DNA from: an uncultured Bacteroidales bacterium
GTDB taxonomy: Bacteria; Bacteroidota; Bacteroidia; Bacteroidales; UBA932
Length of the DNA: 64,000 nt
NCBI GenBank assembly: GCA_949294195.1
Contig: CASFGK010000026.1
Location: 1-64,000 of the forward strand
Direction of reading: 5' to 3'
Of this stretch, positions 8,304 to 16,589 are shown piece after piece. Position 1 is the first letter of the stretch; each line of letters starts with the position of its first letter. Both the position numbers and the translations under genes were made by a program. The notes beneath the pieces are model-generated. The model did not search any database. It was given only the letters and a program-made list of their open reading frames with translations, and was not told the origin of the DNA.

Positions 8304-9374
8304 TCAGCAGCATTTCAGTACTCCTGGCAGCTCCGGCTTCATAATGTCTTTCCTGTCAAGACCCTTGTATTTGTCTTCAGGACTGTATTCTATTCCTATC
8401 TTATCCAGAAGCGGCTCGACAGCTACCTGATGAAGCTGCAGTCCGAGATCCCACGGGTCATATCCAAGGACAAGCCCTGCGACTTCCTCATAGGTGAATA
8501 CCGGGATTCCGTAGCCGTTGCGTCCGTAGGTCTTGCCTTCCATTTCGGCGATGACATACTGCCATCTGTCCAGAAAGTACGGACATCCGGGGCAGTTGGT
8601 GATTATCATGTCAGGATGGTAAGGCTCCATTGACTCGAATTTCTTGTGCGTATTTGAAAGCGAGTAGCCTCTGTTGGCTTTTATATGGTACTGTCTGAAA
8701 CCGTATCCGCAGCAGTGGCGGCGTTCGGGATAGTCAATGACGCTTCCTCCCCAGGATTCTATCATTCCGCAGAGAACGTAGGGGTATTCCGCTCCTCCTA
8801 CACCTTTTGACGGGAACATTTTCGAATAGTGGCAGCCGATGTGCTCCACGACTTTAAGCGGCTCTCCGGTGTTCTTGTCCACAAGCCTGAACTTTGCCCT
8901 TTCGGCGATTTCATTCCTGTACTTGTATATCAGGTCGCTGGCGTGGGCTATGTATTTCGGCTTCTTGAATTCCCTGCGGCATGCTTTCCACAGCAGTTCG
9001 CGTATTTTTGCCTCAAGCTCGGGAAATTCGCGCCATGTTTCCAGGATTTCGATATAGTTTCCGAATGAAGTGATGCAGGATGCGACATAGTTCTCGTATC
9101 CTGCTTCCGTCATCAGGGCGAACTGACGGGCCACAATTGTCATGACAGTTTCCTGAGGGATGGTGTCGCAGTGATATGCGATGCCGCCGCATGTGGTGTG
9201 GTTTGCGGCTTCATAGAAGTCTTTCCCCAGTACATTCCTGCAGATTTCCAGAAACATGCGTTCTGCTCCGGGAAAGAAGTTCTGTCTGATACAGCTTCTA
9301 ACATAAAACCAGCGGTCATCCGGAATCTCTTTCTGGTAGTCTGCCCATATTTTCTGTTTTCCCTGATATATCAT
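8304..9374 (-). CDS. HdrB-like (HdrB1) cysteine-rich catalytic subunit
   Basis: 356 residues with two CCG-type regions. The C-terminal one is complete: C181, CC221-222-G, C261 and C264. The N-terminal one is reduced: C28, T61-C62-G63 in place of CCG, and C100-I-T-S in place of CxxC. In HdrB both regions build the non-cubane [4Fe-4S] clusters that cleave disulfides, so only one may be intact here. The ATG at 9374 is chosen over an upstream in-frame start at 9416 because GGAG lies about ten bases before it and the start MIYQGKQKIW looks natural. It is second in the operon, 65 bases after the HdrC1-like gene. Confidence 0.8.
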   Translation of the reverse strand: MIYQGKQKIWADYQKEIPDDRWFYVRSCIRQNFFPGAERMFLEICRNVLGKDFYEAANHTTCGGIAYHCDTIPQETVMTIVARQFALMTEAGYENYVASCITSFGNYIEILETWREFPELEAKIRELLWKACRREFKKPKYIAHASDLIYKYRNEIAERAKFRLVDKNTGEPLKVVEHIGCHYSKMFPSKGVGGAEYPYVLCGMIESWGGSVIDYPERRHCCGYGFRQYHIKANRGYSLSNTHKKFESMEPYHPDMIITNCPGCPYFLDRWQYVIAEMEGKTYGRNGYGIPVFTYEEVAGLVLGYDPWDLGLQLHQVAVEPLLDKIGIEYSPEDKYKGLDRKDIMKPELPGVLKCC

Positions 9375-9439
9375 GTCTTTATTTCTCCAATTTATATAAA
9401 ATGATGTGCACGTCACGACCCCGGACAGGACGTGCCTGT

Positions 9440-10141
9440 CTATTCTTCATTGTTGAAATGGCCGGGAGAGATTTTCTCGAATGTCATCCTGTAGTATTCG
9501 TCAATGTCCATTCCCATTTCCTGCGCTTTCTGCTTCGAATATTTTTCTACGGTTTCTATGCGCTCCGTTCCTCCTGTGACATCGAATATGCTTTTGAGCT
9601 CGTCCAGGGATTCCTGCGGGATTTTTCTGAGTACACCGGGCCCGTCGCCCTTGAAATTCGCTCCGAGACGCTCGAAATTGTCTTTAAGATGCCCTGTATG
9701 CCATTTCCAGACTGGTCCTGACTCAACATGGTCTTCCCATTTGAAGGTGTCCGGATATACGCAGTAGCCGTAATTGAGGATGTTCCCGGTGAGCATCCGG
9801 GTGAGGGGGAAGAGCTGCCTTCCCTTTTCTGAATATGTGAAATATCCCAGTCTGGCTGAAAGGTTTCTCAGAGCCATGATGACAAGCCCCGGGGCGTTTT
9901 TTCTCGGGCAGCGCGTGACACATGACATGCATTCTCCGCAGTACCAGATGACATCGCTCTTGAGAAGCTTTTCTATTTCAGCCTCGTCCTTGCTCTGGAC
10001 AATGTCGACGATTTTCCTGGGGTCATATCTATAGAATTCCGCTGCAGGGCAGATAGCCGTACAAGTACCGCAGTTGATGCATGTCTTCAGGCCTTCTTTC
10101 ACCCTGTAGTCCTTTATGAGTTCATCGTAAAGTCTACCCAT
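9440..10141 (-). CDS. HdrC-like (HdrC1) iron-sulfur subunit
   Basis: 233 residues. Two [4Fe-4S] motifs lie near the N-terminus (C21, C24, C27, C31 and C68, C71, C74, C78), followed by about 150 residues with no known motif, rich in aromatic and charged residues. This longer HdrC form pairs with HdrB1 in sHdr-type operons. It is the first gene of the operon, directly behind a near-consensus promoter. Its electron partners are presumably the adjacent HdrB-like and HdrA-like subunits. Confidence 0.85.
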   Translation of the reverse strand: MGRLYDELIKDYRVKEGLKTCINCGTCTAICPAAEFYRYDPRKIVDIVQSKDEAEIEKLLKSDVIWYCGECMSCVTRCPRKNAPGLVIMALRNLSARLGYFTYSEKGRQLFPLTRMLTGNILNYGYCVYPDTFKWEDHVESGPVWKWHTGHLKDNFERLGANFKGDGPGVLRKIPQESLDELKSIFDVTGGTERIETVEKYSKQKAQEMGMDIDEYYRMTFEKISPGHFNNEE

Positions 10142-10192
10142 AACGATATTTCAGTTGAGGTTTCAGTACAACTGCGCTCGCGCGCAATCATA

Positions 10193-10224
10193 CAAAGGTA
10201 GAAAAATTTTTGAAAAATGTCAAA
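10193..10224 (-). promoter_or_regulatory. Promoter of the Hdr-like/cysteate synthase operon
   Basis: On the minus strand, TTTG (10221-10224) lies exactly 20 bases from TACCTTTG (10193-10200), a full match to TTTG-N20-TAnnTTTG. The -33 element overlaps the stop codon of rlmD. A small inverted repeat TGCGC-TCGC-GCGCA (10173-10186) sits just downstream, about where transcription should begin, and could be an operator. Confidence 0.8.
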
Positions 10225-11635
10225 ACTGCCTTTTAAGCTCAAGTCTGACGACATTCTCGACGTGGTGAGTGTGCGGGAACATGTCTACCGGGCGTACTGC
10301 CGTTATAGCGTACTTTGCGGACAGAATCGCCAGATCGCGGGCCTGGGATGCCGGATTGCAGCTTACGTATACAATCCTTTCGGGCTCTGCGTTCAGAATA
10401 ACTTCCGCAACACCCGGGTGGATTCCGGCCCTCGGAGGATCAAGTATCACGACGTCCGGCTTTCCGTGCTGCCCGACAAATCCGTCCGTGAGTATGTCTT
10501 TCATGTCACCGGCAAAGAAGTAGCAGTTGGTTATCCCGTTTGTCCTTGCATTCTCCTTCGCATCGGCGATGGCTTCCGGGACATATTCTATTCCGATGAC
10601 TTTACCGGCCTTGGATGAAACGAACTGGGCAATGGTACCCGTCCCTGTATAAAGATCATATACTGTCTCTTTTCCGGTCAGCCCGGCATATTCTCTGGCA
10701 ACACTGTAAAGTTTGTATGCCTGTTTCGTGTTTGTCTGGTAGAAAGATTTGGGGCCGATCTTGAATTTAAGGCCTTCCATATACTCATAGATTGCTTCCT
10801 CGCCCCTGTACAATATGCATTCCTGATCTGAAATGGAATCATTCGCTTTTCCGTTTATTACATAGTACAGGGATGTTATCTGAGGGAATTTCTCCGCTAC
10901 GGCATCAAGCAGGGCGGAGCGTGCTGCAGCATCCTCATGGTAAAAGCAGACAATCAGCATCACATTTCCGGCTTCTGTCGTTCGGATGAACATGTTGCGG
11001 AGAAAACCCGTGTGCTCCCGTATGTCGAAAAATCCGAGCCCGTGCTCAAGAGCATACGTCTTGATGAAAAGCCTGATCTGGTTTGACGGATCTTTTTGCA
11101 GGTAACACTGCCTGATATCAAGTACTTTGTCAAAGAACTTGCCTACATGGAACCCAAGTCCGCATCTTTCTGAGTCGGACATTGAATCAGGGTCTTCGTC
11201 AGAAAATATCCAGCGTCTCCGGGAGAAGGTAAACTCAAGCTTGTTCCTGTAGTACACGGTTTCATCGGACGGTACTATAGGGGATATTTCAGGTACGTCG
11301 AGGTGTCCTATGCGTACCAGCTGGTCATAGACCTGCTGCTGCTTCGCCTGAAGCTGCATCGGATAGGGAAGTGGCTGCCATTTGCAGCCTCCGCATATTC
11401 CGAAATGGCTGCAGAAAGGCTCAAGCCTGTGTTCTGAAGGCTTGACCAACCTGAGTATGAAGCCTTCCATATAATTCTTTTTCTTCTTGGTAACCTTAAC
11501 GTCGACCACATCACCGGGTACGGCGAACGGCACGAACAGAACTGTTCCGTCCACTTTTGCAAGTGCATTGCCTTCAGCAGCAACTCCTTCTATAAGGATG
11601 TTTTCTAGTACAATATCCTGTTTCTTTCTTGACAT
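10220..11635 (-). CDS. rlmD: 23S rRNA (uracil-5-)-methyltransferase RlmD-like
   Basis: SAM-dependent methyltransferase of 471 residues that makes 5-methyluridine in RNA. Domains: N-terminal TRAM (about 1-65), iron-sulfur cysteines C75, C81, C84 (CSHFGICGGCKW) with a further Cys near 170, then the Rossmann domain with YDLYTGTGTIAQF, ILDPPRAGIHP and the catalytic YVSCNPAS block. RlmD/RlmCD and TrmA-like members cannot be separated with certainty; the TRAM and Fe-S parts favour the 23S rRNA enzyme. It sits 40 bases downstream of the Na/Pi cotransporter gene on the same strand. Confidence 0.88.
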   Translation of the reverse strand: MSRKKQDIVLENILIEGVAAEGNALAKVDGTVLFVPFAVPGDVVDVKVTKKKKNYMEGFILRLVKPSEHRLEPFCSHFGICGGCKWQPLPYPMQLQAKQQQVYDQLVRIGHLDVPEISPIVPSDETVYYRNKLEFTFSRRRWIFSDEDPDSMSDSERCGLGFHVGKFFDKVLDIRQCYLQKDPSNQIRLFIKTYALEHGLGFFDIREHTGFLRNMFIRTTEAGNVMLIVCFYHEDAAARSALLDAVAEKFPQITSLYYVINGKANDSISDQECILYRGEEAIYEYMEGLKFKIGPKSFYQTNTKQAYKLYSVAREYAGLTGKETVYDLYTGTGTIAQFVSSKAGKVIGIEYVPEAIADAKENARTNGITNCYFFAGDMKDILTDGFVGQHGKPDVVILDPPRAGIHPGVAEVILNAEPERIVYVSCNPASQARDLAILSAKYAITAVRPVDMFPHTHHVENVVRLELKRQF

Positions 11636-11675
11636 TTGTCAGCCGATACAATTAATGTTGGTAATGCAGCCTGTC

Positions 11676-13406
11676 TTATTTCAGGCCGTTGCTGTATTTG
11701 AGCAGCGATTCCGAGACGTTGATCATGAAGTCTCCCATTTGCTCCAGATGGGAGATGATATCCATGTACCAGACACTTGTCTGATAGTTGTCCCCTTTCT
11801 GTTCGATAAGGCGTATTTCCTCATCTCTGAGGTTGTTGCGCATGTTGTTGATACTGTCTTCTGCATCATAGGCAGACGAGATGTTGCTGATTCTGGTAAT
11901 ATCGCCCGAGAGATTCTGTATCATTACGTCGTATGCCCTGTCGACCTGATCTATCATCCTGTTCAGCTTGGTTATGGCCTCAGGGGAGAATACCTTGCCG
12001 TGCGCATTCTTCTGTGAGAGGATCCTGCTGATGGCTTCACCCGAGTCTCCGAGGCTCTCCAGTTCGCCTATGATCTTGTACATCATCCTGACTTCAGAAA
12101 TGGTGTCATCGCTGAGCTCCTGTTTGGAGAGGTTGTTCAGGAAAGCCGCTATCTCATATTCGATCCTGTCGGCTATTTCCTCATATTTCACCAGCTTTGC
12201 CCTGTATTCCTCGAATTTTTCAGGATTCTCCTCATTGACTGCAGAGCGTACATATCCGAAGCCTTTGCGTGATATCTGTGCGAAATGAATGATTTCCTTC
12301 AGAGCCTGTTCGCTTGCGAGCTCGGCAGTACGCATGGCTCCGACATTGATGAACTGCAGTTTGAAACTGTCTTCTTCCTGGTTTGCAGGAGTCTTGACCA
12401 TCCACGTTACGGCTTTCACGATAAGAGGGGTGAACCATATCAGGATGCATGTGTTGATCAGGTTGAACATTGTATGCATCATGGAAATGCCGTACAGCGC
12501 GGCTGTTTCCGCATCCCCTGTGGCTTCCGCTCCTGAGTATACGGCCGTTGTAGGGTCAGGATATCCCATGAGCGTAATGATCTTGCCGATAAAGGCAAGG
12601 AACGGATGGAAGAATATGAGAGCCCACACTACTCCGAATACATTGAAGAGGGTATGGGCTCTTGCGGCTCTTTTGGCGGCTGTGTTGGCTACGGCTGCTG
12701 CTATGTTCGCTGTAATGGTCGTACCTATGTTTTCTCCAAGTACCATGGCTGCACCCATCTCGAAAGGAATCCATCCCATGTTCAGCATGATGAGCGTGAG
12801 AGCTACAGTGGCACTGGAAGACTGGAGTACAAGCGTGAGCAATGTACCGAATACAAGGAAGATAAGTACTGAACCGAAACCGAAATCAGTCCATCTGGCG
12901 ATGAATGAAAGGACTTCAGGAGATGACTGGAGATCCGGCACTGAGGACTTCATGAATGACAGTCCGAGGAACAGCAGCGAAAAACCGATTATGAGTTCTC
13001 CTATATTCCTGTTTCTGCTTTTCTTTGACATCGTGCAGATAAACCCTACGGCCATCAGAGGGATGGACAGGACGGATATGTCTGCCGTAAATCCGAGCAG
13101 GGAGATGATCCAGGCGGTCACTGTAGTTCCGATGTTGGCTCCCATGATTACCCCTACCGCCTGGGTAAGGGTGAGAAGTCCGGCATTTACGAAACTGACT
13201 ACCATAACGGTAGTGGCGCTTGATGACTGGATGATGGCAGTGATGCCAAGTCCGGTCAGTACTCTTTTGAACGGATTCGATGTCATGGCGGCAAGGAAAG
13301 ACTTAAGTCTTTCTCCGGCTGCCTTCTGGAGGCCGGAACTCATCAGGTTCATTCCGTAGAGGAACATTCCGAGAGCTCCGAGCAGAGTGAGGATTTGTAG
13401 AACCAT
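11676..13406 (-). CDS. Na+/phosphate cotransporter with PhoU-like tail
   Basis: Inner-membrane protein of 576 residues of the PNaS (NptA/SLC34) family. It has two inverted repeats, each with the signature QSSSAT (QSSSATTVMVV near residue 60 and QSSSATVALTL near 205), and GANIGTTVTA and GENIGTTITA blocks that mirror each other. About eight to ten membrane helices are followed by a cytoplasmic PhoU-like helical domain (about 340-576). It takes up phosphate with sodium; the PhoU-like part probably controls it. The start MVLQILTLLGALGMFLYGMN begins inside the first helix, as usual in this family. Confidence 0.92.
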   Translation of the reverse strand: MVLQILTLLGALGMFLYGMNLMSSGLQKAAGERLKSFLAAMTSNPFKRVLTGLGITAIIQSSSATTVMVVSFVNAGLLTLTQAVGVIMGANIGTTVTAWIISLLGFTADISVLSIPLMAVGFICTMSKKSRNRNIGELIIGFSLLFLGLSFMKSSVPDLQSSPEVLSFIARWTDFGFGSVLIFLVFGTLLTLVLQSSSATVALTLIMLNMGWIPFEMGAAMVLGENIGTTITANIAAAVANTAAKRAARAHTLFNVFGVVWALIFFHPFLAFIGKIITLMGYPDPTTAVYSGAEATGDAETAALYGISMMHTMFNLINTCILIWFTPLIVKAVTWMVKTPANQEEDSFKLQFINVGAMRTAELASEQALKEIIHFAQISRKGFGYVRSAVNEENPEKFEEYRAKLVKYEEIADRIEYEIAAFLNNLSKQELSDDTISEVRMMYKIIGELESLGDSGEAISRILSQKNAHGKVFSPEAITKLNRMIDQVDRAYDVMIQNLSGDITRISNISSAYDAEDSINNMRNNLRDEEIRLIEQKGDNYQTSVWYMDIISHLEQMGDFMINVSESLLKYSNGLK

Positions 13407-13451
13407 AAATATATTTTAAATAAGTTAGCCTTCCGGGCTGCCAGGGCCTTC

Positions 13452-13898
13452 TTACTTGATGAGCTTTCCTGCCTTCGATATGTCGTATGAATATACCGGA
13501 GAGCATGGCTCATATTTATAAGGAATATATTCAAACAGCTGTGTGAATACATGCCCTGTCTTCGTGCTGTAATATGTGTCCACTTTCAGTCCGTTGCCTT
13601 TGTTCTCTTCGGAAAGGTCCAGGCTGTCCGGGTTGGTCGAAAGGGCCTTGAGTACTGAATCGGACTTGCTTGCCGGGAAGTATTTTTCAGTCTTTTTCAT
13701 AGTTTCTCCTGTCTCGGCATCCCTGAACGCTGTCTTCATTACGAAGAAAAGTACGATTCCGGCTATTGCAAGTGTATATCCTGTGATATTCACCGGTACT
13801 GAACTGGGGACGAGAATGCACGCTACTCCTGCAGCGAGCAGTACGACTGAAATTACTATGTCTTTTGCAGAACGGATTCTGCTGAATCTTGTTTCCAT
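13452..13898 (-). CDS. Conserved small membrane protein of unknown function
   Basis: 148 residues. Two membrane helices (about 15-31 and 35-54, SVVLLAAGVACILV and GYTLAIAGIVLFFVM) are followed by a soluble domain of about 90 residues with alternating charged and aromatic residues, ending VYSYDISKAGKLIK. No motif I can name. It is 46 bases upstream of the Na/Pi cotransporter gene and may be co-transcribed. It is taken as real because of the clear membrane topology and normal codon use; its function is unknown. Confidence 0.7.
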   Translation of the reverse strand: METRFSRIRSAKDIVISVVLLAAGVACILVPSSVPVNITGYTLAIAGIVLFFVMKTAFRDAETGETMKKTEKYFPASKSDSVLKALSTNPDSLDLSEENKGNGLKVDTYYSTKTGHVFTQLFEYIPYKYEPCSPVYSYDISKAGKLIK

Positions 13899-13985
13899 AA
13901 TTTTCGATTTTAAATATTATCTGATTGATTGTAAAAAAGTTATATGTAAAATAGGGGACAGGACCGGCTATGGTCCTTTCTCATA

Positions 13986-14417
13986 TCAGATAATAAGTTT
14001 CCTCAGGGACAGCAGACGGGTCTTGTCATCCCGTATCCCGGAAGGAAACAGATCGATGCAGTTCAGGTAATGTGTAACAGTATTGCCCGAGATGATTTTG
14101 CCGTCCTTGACCGTGCAGTCGGCAAGAGCGGACGTGACAGTGCGTTTGGCTGTAGTGCTCTGTCTTGGCTGGCCGCTTACGGACGTGTTTCTCGGTATCG
14201 CCAGCTGCGGTGTGTCCGCGTAGATATTTCCCGTGTCGTGTCCGTTTCCCGGACGGTCGTGGGCCGGTATCAGGAATCCTGCATGGTCAGAGGTCTCAGG
14301 AATCAGGATATCCGTTTCTCCAGTCATGGAAAAAGTGTCCGACCGCATGTTGCAGCAAATTGCAGAAACGATGGTCAGCGCATAGAAGAAAACGTATATT
14401 TCTTTCAGTTTTTTCAC
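13986..14417 (-). CDS. Small secreted protein of unknown function, possible GTG start
   Basis: 143 residues from a GTG at 14417. The N-terminus KKLKEIYVFFYALTIVSAIC is a clear signal peptide. The remainder is low in hydrophobic residues and rich in Thr, Ser, Asp and Pro. Upstream lies a perfect promoter whose -7 box overlaps a TTG at 14426, so the longer TTG start cannot be on the transcript. The GTG at 14417 would then be at or near the mRNA 5' end, making the message leaderless or nearly so. There is no recognisable family. Overlapping ORFs on the other strand lack a promoter and a signal peptide. Confidence 0.6.
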   Translation of the reverse strand: MKKLKEIYVFFYALTIVSAICCNMRSDTFSMTGETDILIPETSDHAGFLIPAHDRPGNGHDTGNIYADTPQLAIPRNTSVSGQPRQSTTAKRTVTSALADCTVKDGKIISGNTVTHYLNCIDLFPSGIRDDKTRLLSLRKLII

Positions 14418-14423
14418 GGTGTG

Positions 14424-14455
14424 CAAATTTAACGTGAAATTGTGTAATTGTCAAA
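14424..14455 (-). promoter_or_regulatory. Perfect-consensus promoter
   Basis: On the minus strand, TTTG (14452-14455), 20 bases, then TAAATTTG (14424-14431). It points at the small secreted protein gene ending at 13986. Confidence 0.85.
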
Positions 14456-14588
14456 ATTATTACGGAAATGTGAAGGAAGGAGAGTGATACCATAAAGACA
14501 ACTTAACATAATATAAATTGTATAACAAAAATTAAATTGTGTTTAGTGTTTATTGTCAATGTGTTGTCTGACATTATGAAAAATAAAT

Positions 14589-14619
14589 TTTGTTTTGTTT
14601 CTTTAATAAGTTAATTTCG
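14589..14619 (+). promoter_or_regulatory. Putative promoter of the lipoprotein/DUF5723 pair
   Basis: TTTG (14589-14592), 19 bases, TAATTTCG (14612-14619; one mismatch to TAnnTTTG). It lies 28 bases before the ATG at 14648. Confidence 0.6.
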
Positions 14620-14647
14620 CGACAAAAAATTTAAAGAGGTATTATTT

Positions 14648-16588
14648 ATGTTTTTGACTGAATCAACTGCAGCACTGCGTGCAGTCGCTGTTTCAATGCT
14701 TGTGCTGTTCACATGCTCTTGTGTGAACGATGAGTATGATCTGGACAATATCGACAGTACGGTCGATATCCAGGGTACGATCAATTTGCCTCTCGGCAGT
14801 ACCGAATTCATTCCTATCGGGGATTTTTTCGGTCTTGACCCGGAAGACGGACAGACATCCGTTCTCAGTACTGACGCAAATGGAAATTATTCTATTTCTG
14901 TTGACGGAGATCAGATAGCCGGTTCAGTTGAAATTCCGGCCATTGTGATTTCGACAGAAGATCCGGTACAGGACGGAGGCTTCAGGGCCTTTCTGGATGT
15001 CAGGTCAGAGCTGGAGTCCATGATTCCGGGGATTTCTCCTGATGACCCGATTCTTTCCGGAATGGAGATTGAAAGCGTTTCAACGGAGCCGGCAGCTACA
15101 GACATAGTGATCAATGAAGATATCAGTGATGTCACGGACATTGTCAAGGCTATCAGATACCTCAGTCTTGATGCTCCGGTAGAGCTGGTGTTTTCTCTTA
15201 AAAATGGAAACGGCAGCAGCCTGAAAAGCGGTTCTGTGACCATAAAAGGCGGATTTTCAATAGTCTTCCCTGAATTTATGGTTCTGGAAAAAAGATACGG
15301 CGATTTTGAAATATACGGCAACAGGCTGGCCTTCCCTGATGACGTTACTGTCGGGACCGAGCCTCTCAGTCTCGGCTTCGCCATTTCGGCCATTGATTTT
15401 AATGAGGCTGAAGGTCAGGGACTTGTGGGCAATACCATTAGAGTCAGTGACGAGATAGAGCTTTCGGCAATGGATATCAGTCTTGACCCGGCAGAGTTCG
15501 GAGATGTCTTCGGAGATCTCCCGGAAACAGTGTCGATAGATATCGATATTAATGTTACAGAAATGAAAGTCAATGGTATAGAGGCTGTTATCGAACCTGA
15601 GACAGGAATTGAAGACCAGACATTCGAAATAGGGGAACTTCCTGATTTCCTGTCAGGTGACAATGTAAACCTTGATCTGTACAATCCTGTCCTCAATCTG
15701 GACATTACCGCAAGGCAGGATGAGACTCCCGATGAGAATTTCCCGGCTTTTGTGCTGAACGCAAGCCTTGAGTCATATAAAAACGGTAATTCTGTCCCGG
15801 GCTTTCCTGTGACATTGGGCGAAGGTCTTGATATCAGGAAAGGGACGAACCATTTCGTGATTTCAAGAATTCCGGTCGACATTTCCGGAGAAGATCCTTC
15901 ACTATATCTTGAATATTGGGACAATGTGGTGGTCGACAGTCTTGGATATCTTATAAAGGCAATTCCTGACTATATTCAGATAAAGGACATTGACATTACA
16001 GTACGTCATACAGGAAATGCACAGGACGGCTATGCTGACAGTGACTATACCGCCGTGGTTTTTCCTGAAGACGGCTCCCCTCTTGTCTATGATATCAATA
16101 TGTCTTATGCCCTTAATATCCCTCTGGCATTCGGCCCTGATCTGGACATATCCTGTTCGACAGATTTCGACGGATGGAACAGCACTTTCTCAGGTGACGG
16201 AGATTCAGACTATACCCTTGATCTGACTGAAGCTGAAATAAGGTTTGATTTCGTCAATACCATTCCTCTTACGCTCGATGTGACCGCAGATGCAATTGGT
16301 CTGGACGGTAATGTATTGAGTGATATAGGAGTGGAACTGAGCGGCAATATAGCTGCCGGCAATATCGGCAAGGGGACTTCCACTCCGCTTTCAATCACCA
16401 TCAAAGCCACCCGTCAGGCTCTTGACCGCTTTGACGGACTCAGGCTGAATATCAAAGCAGCTTCTGCAGAAAACCCTGAACTGCAAGGAGTGGCACTCAA
16501 TGAAAAGCAGGGAATCAAACTTGAAAGGATCAGCGCCAGCATCCAGGGTGGCGTACAGTTCGATTTAAAAGGCAAGGAGGGAAAATAG
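14648..16588 (+). CDS. Large surface or periplasmic lipoprotein of unknown function
   Basis: 646 residues. The signal peptide ends in lipobox FTCSC with acylated C25, followed by VNDEYDLDNIDSTVDI. An Asp soon after the Cys fits either location. The body is acidic and rich in Asp, Ile, Val and Gly with repeated short beta-strand patterns (for example DIDIN, LDITA, LDISCS), suggesting stacked Ig-like or beta-sandwich domains and possible calcium binding. No catalytic motif was found. Its stop is 1 base before the ATG of the DUF5723 gene, so the two are translated together and probably act together at the outer membrane. Confidence 0.8.
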   Translation: MFLTESTAALRAVAVSMLVLFTCSCVNDEYDLDNIDSTVDIQGTINLPLGSTEFIPIGDFFGLDPEDGQTSVLSTDANGNYSISVDGDQIAGSVEIPAIVISTEDPVQDGGFRAFLDVRSELESMIPGISPDDPILSGMEIESVSTEPAATDIVINEDISDVTDIVKAIRYLSLDAPVELVFSLKNGNGSSLKSGSVTIKGGFSIVFPEFMVLEKRYGDFEIYGNRLAFPDDVTVGTEPLSLGFAISAIDFNEAEGQGLVGNTIRVSDEIELSAMDISLDPAEFGDVFGDLPETVSIDIDINVTEMKVNGIEAVIEPETGIEDQTFEIGELPDFLSGDNVNLDLYNPVLNLDITARQDETPDENFPAFVLNASLESYKNGNSVPGFPVTLGEGLDIRKGTNHFVISRIPVDISGEDPSLYLEYWDNVVVDSLGYLIKAIPDYIQIKDIDITVRHTGNAQDGYADSDYTAVVFPEDGSPLVYDINMSYALNIPLAFGPDLDISCSTDFDGWNSTFSGDGDSDYTLDLTEAEIRFDFVNTIPLTLDVTADAIGLDGNVLSDIGVELSGNIAAGNIGKGTSTPLSITIKATRQALDRFDGLRLNIKAASAENPELQGVALNEKQGIKLERISASIQGGVQFDLKGKEGK

Positions 16589-16589
16589 T

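Noticed and set aside
12289..13359. 356-residue plus-strand ORF opposite the Na/Pi cotransporter
   Set aside because: Mirror of a membrane-protein gene; Met- and Ser-rich shadow without a family.
14070..14432. 120-residue plus-strand ORF opposite the small secreted protein
   Set aside because: It starts without a promoter and runs across the opposite gene; only the minus frame has a signal peptide and a consensus promoter.
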